In this document: positions 8,070-15,361 of the stretch, one piece after another
Numbering within the stretch: position 1 is the stretch's first letter
How the letters are laid out: every line of letters starts with the position of its first letter
Source of the DNA: Brevibacterium sp.
Lineage (GTDB): Bacteria > Actinomycetota > Actinomycetes > Actinomycetales > Brevibacteriaceae
DNA: 36,925 nt
Reading direction: 5' to 3'
Assembly: GCF_022712115.1 (NCBI RefSeq)
Contig: NZ_JALAHB010000104.1
Span: forward strand, 1 to 36,925
Program-made: the position numbers and the translations under genes
Notes under the pieces: model-generated
The model's database searches: none
The model's input: only the letters and a program-made list of their open reading frames with translations
Told to the model about the DNA's origin: nothing

Positions 8070-8720
8070 TCAGCCCTGCAGCGCCGCCTTCCGCGACGTC
8101 AGCACCTGGTCGACGAGGCCGTAGTCCTTGGCCTCCTCCGCCGTGAGGAAGAGGTCGCGCTCGACGTCGTTGGAGACCTGCTCCGCCGTCCGGTTCGAAT
8201 GGTGGGCCAGGGTCTCCTCCATCCACGTGCGCATGCGCAGGACCTCGTTCGCCTGGATCTCCAGGTCCGAGGCCTGGCCCTGCCCGCCGCCCTGCATGGA
8301 GGGCTGGTGGATGAGCACGCGGGCGTTGGGCAGCGCCAGGCGCTTGCCCGGGGTGCCCGCGGCCAGGAGCACGGCGGCCGCCGAGGCCGCCTGGCCCAGG
8401 CACACCGTCTGGATCTCCGGCTTGATGTACTGCATCGTGTCGTAGATTGCGGTCATCGCCGTGAACGAGCCGCCGGGCGAGTTGATGTAGAGCGTGATGT
8501 CCCGGTCCGGGTCCTGGGACTCCAGGACGAGGAGCTGAGCCATCACGTCGTCGGCGCTCGTGTCGTCGACCTGGACGCCCAGGAAGATGACGCGGTCGTC
8601 GAACAGCTTGGTGTAGGGGTCCTGGCGCTTGAAGCCGTAGGGGGTGCGCTCCTCGAACTGCGGCATGACGTAGCGGGAGGAGGGCATCTGGCCCGCGGCC
8701 GCCCAAGGGGTGTGATTCAT
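8070..8720 (-). CDS. clpP2: ATP-dependent Clp protease proteolytic subunit, ClpP2
   Basis: This 216-residue serine peptidase is the second ClpP paralogue of the actinobacterial pair; ClpP1 and ClpP2 form a mixed two-ring chamber. The catalytic Ser113 lies in [14 protein letters not shown] and His138 in VLIHQPS; the Asp lies around 185-189 near '[11 protein letters not shown]'. The substrate-binding 'YINSPGGS' motif is at 78-85. The ATG at 8720 is chosen because AAAGGA lies just upstream and the family N-terminus begins nearby; a much longer in-frame extension runs into clpP1 and is not real. It starts 29 bases after the clpP1 stop in the same transcript. ClpP1/ClpP2 naming follows gene order in other actinobacteria. 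Confidence 0.95.
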   Translation of the reverse strand: MNHTPWAAAGQMPSSRYVMPQFEERTPYGFKRQDPYTKLFDDRVIFLGVQVDDTSADDVMAQLLVLESQDPDRDITLYINSPGGSFTAMTAIYDTMQYIKPEIQTVCLGQAASAAAVLLAAGTPGKRLALPNARVLIHQPSMQGGGQGQASDLEIQANEVLRMRTWMEETLAHHSNRTAEQVSNDVERDLFLTAEEAKDYGLVDQVLTSRKAALQG

Positions 8721-8749
8721 CCTGAGTCCTTTGTGTGAAGTGCCTGCCG

Positions 8750-9394
8750 TCACTGGCCCGAGTCGGTGGGGACGTCGCTCGCGTTGGTCACCACTCCGTC
8801 GATGAAGCCGTATTCCAGGGCCTCGTCCGCGGTGAACCAGTGGTCGCGGTCGTTGTCGCGGAGGATCTGCTCCACGGACTTCCCCGTCTGCTCCGCCGTG
8901 AGCTCGGCCATCTGCCGCTTCATGTGCAGGATGAGCTCCGCCTGGATCTTGATGTCCGTGGCGGTGCCGCCGATCCCGCCGAGCGGCTGGTGCATGAGGA
9001 TCCGCGCGTGCGGGGTCGCGAACCGCTTGCCCTTGGCGCCGGACGACAGCAGGAACTGCCCCATCGAGGCGGCCATGCCCATGGCCACCGTCGCGACGTC
9101 CGGCTGGATGTACTGCATCGTGTCGTAGATGGCCATGCCCGCCGTCACGGAGCCGCCGGGCGAGTTGATGTAGAGCCGGATGTCCTTGTCCGGGTCCTCG
9201 GCCGCCAGCAGCATCATCTGCGCGCAGATGACGTTCGCGTTGTCGTCCCGCACGTCCGAACCCAGCCAGATGATGCGCTCGCGCATGAGCCGGCTGTAGA
9301 TGTGATCGTCGAGGCCCAGCCCGCTGGACTGCTCCGCCATGGTGGGCGACTGCGCCATCGTCCGGACGATCGAGGAGCTTCCTCCGTCTGCCAC
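8750..9394 (-). CDS. clpP1: ATP-dependent Clp protease proteolytic subunit, ClpP1
   Basis: This 214-residue ClpP paralogue has the nucleophile Ser110 in [11 protein letters not shown], His135 in ILMHQPLGG, the oxyanion/substrate strand 'YINSPGGSV' at 75-83, and the Asp near '[14 protein letters not shown]'. The start is GTG with AGGAG seven bases upstream. The N-terminal ~30 residues form a flexible propeptide-like stretch. It is the first gene of the clpP1-clpP2 operon. A TAGGCT -10 and a ClgR-like box lie upstream, fitting control by the actinobacterial regulator ClgR. Confidence 0.95.
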   Translation of the reverse strand: MADGGSSSIVRTMAQSPTMAEQSSGLGLDDHIYSRLMRERIIWLGSDVRDDNANVICAQMMLLAAEDPDKDIRLYINSPGGSVTAGMAIYDTMQYIQPDVATVAMGMAASMGQFLLSSGAKGKRFATPHARILMHQPLGGIGGTATDIKIQAELILHMKRQMAELTAEQTGKSVEQILRDNDRDHWFTADEALEYGFIDGVVTNASDVPTDSGQ

Positions 9395-9433
9395 GTCTCA
9401 CTCCTGTTCCTGAGGGTGTCGTATCCGTCTCGA

Positions 9434-9492
9434 AGCCTAACCCGCGCGGACTCCGCAATAGTCCGCGGAGCGCCCGGTGTTCGCCCTCAGCG
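9434..9492 (-). promoter_or_regulatory. clpP1P2 promoter region with ClgR-like box
   Basis: A minus-strand -10 TAGGCT (9439-9434) predicts a start near 9427, about 33 bases before clpP1. Upstream, at 9479-9492, GTTCGC-CCTCA-GCG matches the ClgR consensus GTTCGC-N5-GCG known from Streptomyces, corynebacteria and mycobacteria. The box lies about 52-65 bases upstream of the predicted start, a normal place for an activator. The -35 is weak, which suits an activated promoter. No clgR gene is in the window. Confidence 0.5.
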
Positions 9493-9528
9493 TGAAGGGC
9501 GCCCCGTCGGCGCCACGCGGATGCGCGC

Positions 9529-9559
9529 GACCCCCGGGCACTCGGCGTGCCCGGGGGTC
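9529..9559 (-). terminator. Terminator after tig
   Basis: GACCCCCGGGCA and its exact complement surround a 7-base loop, 32 bases past the tig stop on the minus strand. It separates tig from the clpP1 promoter. No clear U-run follows. Confidence 0.7.
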
Positions 9560-9591
9560 GTTCCGCTCATGGGGATGAAGCGGTCAGGAGG

Positions 9592-10968
9592 TCACTTCTC
9601 CTCGGCCGCGGCCTCCTCGGCCTCGACCGGCTCGGCCTCGGCGGTCTCCGCCTCGGCCTCCTCCTCAGCGGCCGCCGCGGCAGCGGCGCCACCGGGGGTG
9701 GTGAAGGCCGTCATGTCGACGACCTCGCCCGCGGGATCCTTCACGACGGCCTTGGCCAGCACCTCGGCGAGGCCCTTGCGGCGCGCCACGTCGCCCATGA
9801 TGGCCTGCACCTGACCGCCCTGGTCCAGCATCTGCGCGAACTCGTTGGGGTTCATGCCGTACTGCTGGGAGGCGTTGATGATGTACTCGATGAGCTCCTG
9901 CTGGGAGACCTCGACCTCTTCCGCCTTGACGACGGCGTCGAGGATGAACTGCACGCGCAGGTTGCGGGTGGTCTCCTCCGTCACCTCGGCACGGTGCTCG
10001 TCGTCCTCGAGGCGGTTCTCGCCCTCCAGGTGGCGGTGCACCTCGTCCTCGACCAGCTTGGCCGGGACCGGCGGGTCGATCTTCTCGAGGAGGGCCTCGA
10101 GGACCTTGTCGCGGGCCTCGACGCCCTGGTCGAACTCCTTCTTCTCCGCGGCCTGCCTGCGCAGGTCCTCCCGGAGCTCCTCGACCGTGTCGAACTCGCT
10201 GGCCAGCTGGGCGAACTCGTCGTCCACCTCGGGCAGCTCACGGACCTTGACGGCCTTGAGGGTGAGCGTGACCTGACCCTTCTCACCCGCGTGGTCGCCG
10301 CCGGCCATCGTGGTCTCGAAGGTGGTGGACTCGCCCTCGGAGAGCCCCTCGAGAGCCTCGTCCATGCCCTCGAGCATGGTTCCGGCACCCACCTGGTAGG
10401 AGATGTCGGAAGCGGTGTCGATCTCCTCGTCGTCGATCTTGGCGACGAGATCGAGGGTGACGAAGTCGTCCTTCGTCGCCGGGCGGTCCACGCCCACCAG
10501 CGTGCCGAAGCGGGTGCGCAGCTCGGTGAGCTGGGCCTCGACGTCCTCATCCGTGACCTCGACGGCGTCGACCGAGACCTCGATCGAGTCGTAGGCGGGG
10601 AGCTCGATGGCCGGGGCCACGTCGACCTCGATGGTGAAGGAGAGATCGCCCTCGTCCTTGCCGTCGAGGCCGGGGACCTCGGAGACCTCGACCTCGGGCT
10701 GGCCGAGAGGGGTGAGGTCGTTCTCGGCGATCGCCTGGCGGTAGAAGCCGTCGAGGCTGTTGTTCACTGCCTCCTGGATGACGGCGGGGCGGCCCACGCG
10801 CTGGTCGATGATGCGGGCGGGCACCTTGCCGCGGCGGAAGCCGGGGATGCTGACCTGCTTGGCGATCTCCTTGTAGGCCTCGTCGACGCTCGGCTTGAGT
10901 TCGGCAAAAGGCGCGTCAATGCTGAGCTTGACCCGGGTGGGGTCGATGTTCTCGACGGAGCTCTTCAC
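9592..10968 (-). CDS. tig: Trigger factor, ribosome-bound chaperone and peptidyl-prolyl isomerase
   Basis: Trigger factor binds nascent chains at the ribosome exit tunnel. The 458-residue protein has the N-terminal ribosome-binding domain with its signature GFRRGKVP around residues 44-51, a middle FKBP-like PPIase domain ('DFVTLDLVAKIDDEEI' to 'VTLTLKAVKVRELPEVDDEFA'), and the helical SurA-like C-terminal chaperone domain. It ends in an acidic Glu/Ala-rich tail of about 45 residues, common in actinobacterial trigger factors. I choose the GTG at 10968: GAGAGGG is just upstream and the protein then begins VKSSVENIDPTRVKL, the family N-terminus. The longer frame adds 35 unlike residues. It lies upstream of clpP1P2 but has its own terminator. 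Confidence 0.96.
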   Translation of the reverse strand: MKSSVENIDPTRVKLSIDAPFAELKPSVDEAYKEIAKQVSIPGFRRGKVPARIIDQRVGRPAVIQEAVNNSLDGFYRQAIAENDLTPLGQPEVEVSEVPGLDGKDEGDLSFTIEVDVAPAIELPAYDSIEVSVDAVEVTDEDVEAQLTELRTRFGTLVGVDRPATKDDFVTLDLVAKIDDEEIDTASDISYQVGAGTMLEGMDEALEGLSEGESTTFETTMAGGDHAGEKGQVTLTLKAVKVRELPEVDDEFAQLASEFDTVEELREDLRRQAAEKKEFDQGVEARDKVLEALLEKIDPPVPAKLVEDEVHRHLEGENRLEDDEHRAEVTEETTRNLRVQFILDAVVKAEEVEVSQQELIEYIINASQQYGMNPNEFAQMLDQGGQVQAIMGDVARRKGLAEVLAKAVVKDPAGEVVDMTAFTTPGGAAAAAAAEEEAEAETAEAEPVEAEEAAAEEK

Positions 10969-11085
10969 GGTTTCCCTCTCGTAGTCTGGCAGCCGCTGTC
11001 GCCGGAGACAGGCCGGGACCGCGGCGGAAGTGTGCGGGTCGTTCATGCGGGCACCACGAAAGGCACCCCGCAATGCGCGCGCTCC

Positions 11086-11091
11086 ATACTA
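11086..11091 (-). promoter_or_regulatory. tig -10 element
   Basis: TAGTAT on the minus strand would start transcription near 11079, giving a leader of about 110 bases for tig. The -35 (TCGGCA/TTCGGC around 11109-11114) is weak. Confidence 0.4.
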
Positions 11092-11180
11092 CGCGTGGGC
11101 CCTGCAGATGCCGAATCGCACACCGCGCAGGGCGGCGGGCGCGCGGGCGCACTGGGTGCGGCGTCGGGTTACGGACGCAC

Positions 11181-11243
11181 CCCGGACCCGGCGAGGCGCT
11201 GCCCTGACCCGCCGAGGCGCCGCCCTGATCCACCGGGGCGCCG
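11181..11243. repeat. Three imperfect 21-bp tandem repeats
   Basis: Units at 11181-11201, 11202-11222 and 11223-11243 share CCC-x-GA-CCC-GCCGAGGCGC-CG with a few changes each. They lie in the 318-base gap between divergent tig and the capA-like gene, 44 bases before the latter. Apart from these repeats, the tig -10 and the ribosome site AGAGGA, nothing else is recognised in this gap. Confidence 0.75.
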
Positions 11244-11286
11244 TCCGGCTTTGCCCCGGGCGTGTGCCTGGCAGAGGATGTGAGGC

Positions 11287-12621
11287 ATGTCGAAGCGCCG
11301 CCGTCCCGTATACCTCCTGGCCGAACGCCGCCCGGACGGTGCCGTCATCCCTCCGGCATCCGTTCTGCCCGCCGCAGCGAAGGGTCCCGCAGGCTCGGGC
11401 CCCGCCGAGGGCGCGCGTGCGTCCACCGGCACCGCGCACAGACGCGCAGACGGGCGCCGTGCCGGAAGGCGGCACGGGACGGGACTCGCCGCCGCCGTCA
11501 CCGCGCTCGCGCTGGTGGGCGCGGGGGCTGTCGCAGTGACGTTCGCGGTGCGGCACACGGACGCGGCGGATGGGACGGCCTCGGCGCCGCGCGCCTCCTC
11601 ACCCGCGAGGTCCGAGGACGGTCGGCCGGCTGCGGCCCCGGAACGGGCCTCGGACCCGGCCTCGTTCTCCCTCGCCTTCGCCGGCGACGTGCACTTCGAG
11701 CGGCAGCTCCGCAGCGTGGCGGACGATCCGGAGGGTCTGGCGGCGCTGCGTCCGTACTTCGCGGACGTAGACCTCGCCGTCGTGAACCTGGAGACCGCGA
11801 TCACCTCCGGCGGCACGCGTCTGCCCACCAAGGACTTCGCCTTCCGGGCACCGGAGTCCGCCCTCACCACACTGGCGAACGCGGGGATCGACGCAATCAC
11901 GATGGCGAACAACCACGCGGCGGACTACGGGGACTCCGGCCTGGCGGACACCCTCGCCGCGGCGCAGGACTCCCCCGTGGAGATCTTCGGGATCGGCGAG
12001 GACGCGGATGCGGCGTTCGCCCCTCTCTCCACCCACCTGGACGGGGCCGAGGTGGCGGTGCTCGCCTCGAGCGCGCTGTGGGAGGACACGTACGAACACC
12101 ACGAGGCGACGGACACCGCCCCCGGCATCGCGGCCTTCGTGGAACCGGAGCGGATGCTGACGGAGGTGGAGGCCGCGGCGAGGACCCACGACGTCGTCAT
12201 CGCCTACATGCACATGGGCGAGGAGGGATCGACCTGCGTGCGGGACGTCGACGCCCGCCGCGCCGAGCAGCTGGTGGATGCCGGCGCGGACATCGTCGTC
12301 GCCGCCCACGCCCACCGGCTGGCGGGGATGGGCCACCAGGACATGGGCCCGAGCGGCGAGGCCTTCGTCGCCTACGGCCTCGGGAACGTCGTCTGGTACA
12401 CCGGGGGCAGCGGACCGTCCTCGCACACCGGGGTGCTCTCCCTCGACGTCGAGGTCCCCTTCCCCGGCGCTGAGGATCCCGGCACACGCGTGACGGACTT
12501 CGAGTTCCAGCCGATGGTGATCGGCTCCGACGGAATCCCCCGGGTGCCGGACGCGGGAACGGTCTCGCAGATCGAGTCCGAGGTGGCCGCCGCGAACAGG
12601 TGCTCGCCGATAGGCGGGTGA
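11287..12621 (+). CDS. CapA/PgsA-like metallophosphatase family protein, membrane anchored
   Basis: This 444-residue protein has a basic cytoplasmic N-terminus, one membrane segment at about residues 67-90 (GLAAAVTALALVGAGAVAVTF), a Ser/Ala/Pro linker, and an extracellular CapA-type metallophosphatase domain from about 125. Visible signatures are 'LAFAGDVHFERQL', 'VDLAVVNLETAIT', 'AITMANNHAADYG', 'VVIAYMHMGEE', 'DIVVAAHAHRLAGM' and 'YGLGNVVWY'. The Asp/Asn/His residues in these motifs are the usual metal ligands. CapA/PgsA homologues are linked to poly-gamma-glutamate production, but no capB or capC is nearby, so polymer synthesis cannot be assumed; a hydrolase acting on an envelope component is equally possible. 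The ribosome site AGAGGA/TGAGG precedes the ATG. It is followed convergently by a small minus-strand gene. Confidence 0.88.
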   Translation: MSKRRRPVYLLAERRPDGAVIPPASVLPAAAKGPAGSGPAEGARASTGTAHRRADGRRAGRRHGTGLAAAVTALALVGAGAVAVTFAVRHTDAADGTASAPRASSPARSEDGRPAAAPERASDPASFSLAFAGDVHFERQLRSVADDPEGLAALRPYFADVDLAVVNLETAITSGGTRLPTKDFAFRAPESALTTLANAGIDAITMANNHAADYGDSGLADTLAAAQDSPVEIFGIGEDADAAFAPLSTHLDGAEVAVLASSALWEDTYEHHEATDTAPGIAAFVEPERMLTEVEAAARTHDVVIAYMHMGEEGSTCVRDVDARRAEQLVDAGADIVVAAHAHRLAGMGHQDMGPSGEAFVAYGLGNVVWYTGGSGPSSHTGVLSLDVEVPFPGAEDPGTRVTDFEFQPMVIGSDGIPRVPDAGTVSQIESEVAAANRCSPIGG

Positions 12622-12643
12622 CGCGGAGGGCGACGCGGACGGC

Positions 12644-12934
12644 TCAGCGCCGTTCGAGCTTCTCCGTGGATGCCTCCGCCACCAGTGCGTCGTCCCAGCA
12701 GCGCTCCAGCACCTCGGAGCCGGTGACCGCGCCGTCCGGCAGAGCGGCGAGGGTGCGGGGGTGCTCCCGCCGGAACGCGGTGCTCGCGAAGCCTCGGGTC
12801 ACGGCCCAGGAGAGGAAGAGGCCCATGTGGGTACAGGCGGCCGAGGAATCCGGTCCGGAGAGGAAGTCCCCTCCCGTGTGCCGGCGGACGTCGTCGAAGA
12901 CAGAGGAGACGGCGGCGGTGTCCGTGAGCCCCAT
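12644..12934 (-). CDS. Small conserved-looking protein of unknown function
   Basis: The product has about 96 residues if it starts at the ATG at 12934 (MGLTDTAAV); an ATG at 12946 is the alternative, and neither has a strong ribosome site. The pattern 'H(T)GGDFLSGPDSSAACTHMGLFLSWAVTRGF' followed by 'L...GAVTGSEVLERCWDDAL' resembles the DUF7832-type small domain (A.THIGMF..W....G), found near toxins and in scattered genomes; I offer this only as a likeness. No signal or membrane segment is seen. The longer open frame extends through the tRNA-Gly terminator and is not credible. Convergent with the capA-like gene, 22 bases away. Confidence 0.6.
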   Translation of the reverse strand: MGLTDTAAVSSVFDDVRRHTGGDFLSGPDSSAACTHMGLFLSWAVTRGFASTAFRREHPRTLAALPDGAVTGSEVLERCWDDALVAEASTEKLERR

Positions 12935-13047
12935 GCACGGAAGCATGCCAAGCCGACCCGCGGAAGATCCGCTCCAGGCCTGTGCAGGGCCGACCCGCAC
13001 GCGACCCTGCAGGCACCGAACACCGCGCGGCTGCCGGTGCCGTGAAT

Positions 13048-13079
13048 GACGAAAGCCGCTGTGACCAGCGGCTTTCGTC
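13048..13079 (-). terminator. Terminator of tRNA-Gly
   Basis: A perfect 14-bp inverted repeat (GACGAAAGCCGCTG) with loop TGAC lies six bases past the 3' end of tRNA-Gly on the minus strand. Confidence 0.85.
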
Positions 13080-13084
13080 CTCGG

Positions 13085-13155
13085 AGGGGATGACGGGAAT
13101 CGAACCCGCACCATCAGTTTGGAAGACTGAGGCTCTACCATTGAGCTACATCCCC
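13085..13155 (-). tRNA. tRNA-Gly(TCC)
   Basis: The 71-base cloverleaf on the minus strand has acceptor arms GGGGATG/CATCCCC, D arm AGCTC..GAGC, anticodon stem TCAGT/ACTGA with loop CTTCCAA (anticodon TCC), and T loop TTCGATT. The discriminator base is U. CCA is not encoded (TCCGA follows). Confidence 0.97.
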
Positions 13156-13286
13156 GGGCGCTCCATGAACTTTAGACCACCGGCGCGCGGCCTGCCAACT
13201 CGAAGAGGCGATCAGGGGGAAGTGTGAGGCACGGCACTTGACGGGTCGGCAGGGCCCCGGCTGTCGGCCGAAGCGCCTCGGTGGGC

Positions 13287-13292
13287 TATCAT
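13287..13292 (+). promoter_or_regulatory. Candidate -10 of tRNA-Pro
   Basis: TATCAT lies 11 bases before the 5' end of tRNA-Pro. A partial -35 (TGTCGG, 13262-13267) precedes it at a 19-base spacing. Confidence 0.4.
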
Positions 13293-13303
13293 TGACCTCG
13301 TTG

Positions 13304-13377
13304 CGAGGCGTAGCGCAGCTTGGTAGCGCATCTGCTTTGGGAGCAGAGGGTCGCAGGTTCAAATCCTGTCGCCTCGA
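13304..13377 (+). tRNA. tRNA-Pro(TGG)
   Basis: The 74-base cloverleaf has acceptor arms CGAGGCG/CGCCTCG, anticodon stem TCTGC/GCAGA around loop TTTGGGA (anticodon TGG), and T loop TTCAAAT. The discriminator is A and CCA is not encoded. It lies 148 bases from the divergent tRNA-Gly. Confidence 0.97.
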
Positions 13378-13384
13378 CCGTGTG

Positions 13385-13422
13385 ATGTGTCGCGACATCG
13401 TTCCTACGATGTCGCGGCACAT
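13385..13422 (+). terminator. Terminator-like hairpin after tRNA-Pro
   Basis: Two 17-base arms with one G-U position surround the loop TCCT and are followed by TTCTCGTTTC. It starts eight bases past tRNA-Pro. The arms contain the motif TCGCGACATCGT, which recurs downstream, so the sequence may have a second role. Confidence 0.7.
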
Positions 13423-13486
13423 TTCTCGTTTCTGACGCGGGGTGTCTCGCGACATCGTGCAGCCCCTGTCTGTCTCGCGTCGTCGT
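13388..13486. promoter_or_regulatory. Cluster of TCGCGACATCGT-like operator candidates
   Basis: The self-complementary decamer TGTCGCGACA is at 13388-13397 and a near copy (TGTCGCGGCA) is at 13410-13419 in inverted orientation. TGTCTCGCGACATCGT (13443-13458) and TGTCTCGCGTCGTCGT (13471-13486) repeat 28 bases apart. The cluster lies upstream of the yciI/sigma operon. Binding of a dimeric repressor is inference. Confidence 0.4.
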
Positions 13487-13515
13487 TCTTGGTTCCCCCT
13501 TCTTCTCGTGAGAAC

Positions 13516-13542
13516 TGTCGATCCCGCGGCCGCCCGTCCGTC
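13516..13542 (+). promoter_or_regulatory. Candidate ECF42-type promoter of the yciI-sigma operon
   Basis: TGTCGA (13516-13521) and CGTC (13539-13542) are 17 bases apart. This fits the bipartite -35/-10 signature I associate with ECF42 sigma factors, so the operon may be autoregulated. The predicted start is near 13550, a leader of about 80 bases before yciI. Confidence 0.45.
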
Positions 13543-13628
13543 ATCATGGTGTCGGACCATCCGGTTCGGCATCCGCAGTCCGGTCCGAGGAACGCGCGTC
13601 CCGGACCGCGACTCTTCGAGGAGGAACG

Positions 13629-13976
13629 ATGAAGTACGCACTTCTGCTGATGGGCCATGTGAACGATCCGGCATGCGGTGAGGACGGCGGCGCGGATCCG
13701 GAGGAGTTCTTCGCCTTCGACCGGGAGATCACCGCCGCCGGCGTCGTGGTCGACTCCTTCGCCCTGGAGGATCCGGACCAGGCCGTCCAGGTGAGCACGG
13801 GCGACGACGGCGAGCGCATCGTCTCCGCGGGACCGTTCGCGGAGGTCCGCGAGTTCGTGGGCGGCGGCTACATCATCGAGGTCCCGCACCTCGACGATGC
13901 GATCGCGTGGGCGAAGAAGAGCCCGGCCTCGGCGGCCGGCGGCCACGTCGAGATCCGCCCGCTCGCCCCGTACTGA
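13629..13976 (+). CDS. YciI-family (DGPF) protein paired with ECF sigma factor
   Basis: This 115-residue protein begins MKYALLLMGHVND and has the ferredoxin-like YCII fold: '(D)GERIVSAGPFAEVREFVGGGYIIEV' contains the family DGPF motif as SAGPFAE, with Asp replaced by Ala. Then 'LDDAIAWAKKSPA....GHVEIRPL' closes the domain. Proteins of this type are the standard partners of ECF42 sigma factors; their reaction is not established, and they are not classic anti-sigma factors because they lack a membrane segment. The ATG at 13629 has GAGGAGG seven bases upstream. The sigma gene starts only eight bases after its stop, so the two are one operon. A candidate ECF-type promoter lies 90-110 bases upstream. 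Confidence 0.9.
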   Translation: MKYALLLMGHVNDPACGEDGGADPEEFFAFDREITAAGVVVDSFALEDPDQAVQVSTGDDGERIVSAGPFAEVREFVGGGYIIEVPHLDDAIAWAKKSPASAAGGHVEIRPLAPY

Positions 13977-13984
13977 GCCTGAGC

Positions 13985-15286
13985 ATGAACCGCACCCCGC
14001 ACGGCACCCCTTCCTCCGCCGCCGAGGCGCAGGAGGGGGCCCGCCGCGCCCTCGCCGCATTCGGACCGGAGGCCAGGGCCCGGCTCCTCGCGTCCCTGGC
14101 TCGGCGGTTCGGCGACCTCGGCCTCGCCGAGGACTCCCTCCAGGACGCCTTCGTCCAGGCCCTGCGGACCTGGCCGAAGACCGGTGTCCCCGCGGCACCG
14201 GCCGCCTGGCTCATGACGACGGCCCGCCGCCGTGCCCTCGACGCGGTCCGGCGCGAGGGCGTGCTCGCGCAGAAGCTCGCACAGCTGCGCATCGAGGAGG
14301 AGCGCGCGCCGCTCACGTCCTCGGGCGCGGATCCTGCCGAGGCCGCGCTCAGCAGAAGTGCCGGCCCGCTCGCTGACGACCGCCTCGTCCTGTTCTTCAC
14401 GTGCGCGCATCCCGCGCTGCGGCCCGAGGACAGGGTCGCCCTCACCCTCCGCTTCGTCGCCGGGCTCACGACCGAGGAGGTCGCCCATGCCCTCCTCGTG
14501 CCCACCACCACGATGCAGCAGCGCATCGTCCGGGCGAAGAAGCGCATCCGCACCCTGGGAATTCCGTTCACCACTCCCCCGCCCGCCGAGATCCGCCCGC
14601 GCCTGCACGGAGTGCTCCGGGTGGTCTACCTCCTCTACGCGGAGGGGTACGCGCGCTCGACCGGCGACACCCACGTGCGCGACGACCTCACGGCCGATGC
14701 GATCCGCCTGGCCCGCGTCCTCCACCGGTCGCTGCCCACCGCCGGCGAGGTCACGGGCCTGCTCGGCCTCCTGCTCCTCACCGAAGCGCGGCGCCCGGCC
14801 CGCATCTCCGCCGGCGGCGTCCCGATCCCGCTGGCCCGGCAGGACCGGGAGCGCTGGGACGCCGCGCTCATCGCGGAGGGGATCGGGTGTGCCGAGGCCG
14901 CGGCGGCCTCGGCGGAAGCCGGCACCTATGCGATCCAGGGCGCGATCGCCGCCGTCCACGCCGAGGCCCCGTCTGCCGAGGCCACCGACTGGCGCCAGAT
15001 CGCCGTCCTCTACCGCATGCTCGAAGCCCACGAGCCCGGCCCTGTGGTGCGGCTCGGCCGGGCCGTCGCACTCGGCCGGGCGCACGGAGCCGAGGAGGGC
15101 CTCCGCCGCCTCGACGCCCTTGCGTCCGACCCCGCCCTCGCACGCTTCCGCCCCTTCCACATCGCCAGGGCGATCACCCTCGAGGAGCTCGGGGACGCGG
15201 AAGCTGCCGCCCGCGCGTATCGCCGTGCCCTCTCCCTCAGCGGCAACGACGCCGAGGACGAGTTCCTCACCGCGGCGCTGGACTGA
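13985..15286 (+). CDS. ECF RNA polymerase sigma factor, ECF42-like, with C-terminal TPR-type extension
   Basis: The 433-residue protein has sigma-2 (residues ~20-90, 'SLARRFGDLGLAEDSLQDAFVQALRTWP....AAWLMTTARRRALD') and sigma-4 (~150-195, 'LTLRFVAGLTTEEVAHALLVPTTTMQQRIVRAKKRI'). A helical extension of more than 200 residues follows, ending in TPR-like helices ('FHIARAITLEELGDAEAAARAYRRALS'). This layout, and the YciI gene directly upstream, are the hallmarks of ECF42. In that group the C-terminal extension, rather than an anti-sigma factor, is thought to control activity. No anti-sigma gene is visible here. The ATG at 13985 is chosen by family N-terminus; its ribosome site (CTGAG) is weak, consistent with coupling to yciI. 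Target genes other than its own operon cannot be told. Confidence 0.92.
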   Translation: MNRTPHGTPSSAAEAQEGARRALAAFGPEARARLLASLARRFGDLGLAEDSLQDAFVQALRTWPKTGVPAAPAAWLMTTARRRALDAVRREGVLAQKLAQLRIEEERAPLTSSGADPAEAALSRSAGPLADDRLVLFFTCAHPALRPEDRVALTLRFVAGLTTEEVAHALLVPTTTMQQRIVRAKKRIRTLGIPFTTPPPAEIRPRLHGVLRVVYLLYAEGYARSTGDTHVRDDLTADAIRLARVLHRSLPTAGEVTGLLGLLLLTEARRPARISAGGVPIPLARQDRERWDAALIAEGIGCAEAAAASAEAGTYAIQGAIAAVHAEAPSAEATDWRQIAVLYRMLEAHEPGPVVRLGRAVALGRAHGAEEGLRRLDALASDPALARFRPFHIARAITLEELGDAEAAARAYRRALSLSGNDAEDEFLTAALD

Positions 15287-15361
15287 GGTGCCGCACTCCT
15301 CCGACCCCCGGGACCGGCGGGCTCCTCCCGCACCCGGGCTCCGCGCACATAGGCTGGAAGC

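Noticed and set aside
9547..11283. 578-codon plus-strand open frame opposite tig
   Set aside because: Leu/Val/Gly/Asp-rich reverse read of the tig codons; it crosses the tig promoter and the tandem repeats and has no ribosome site.
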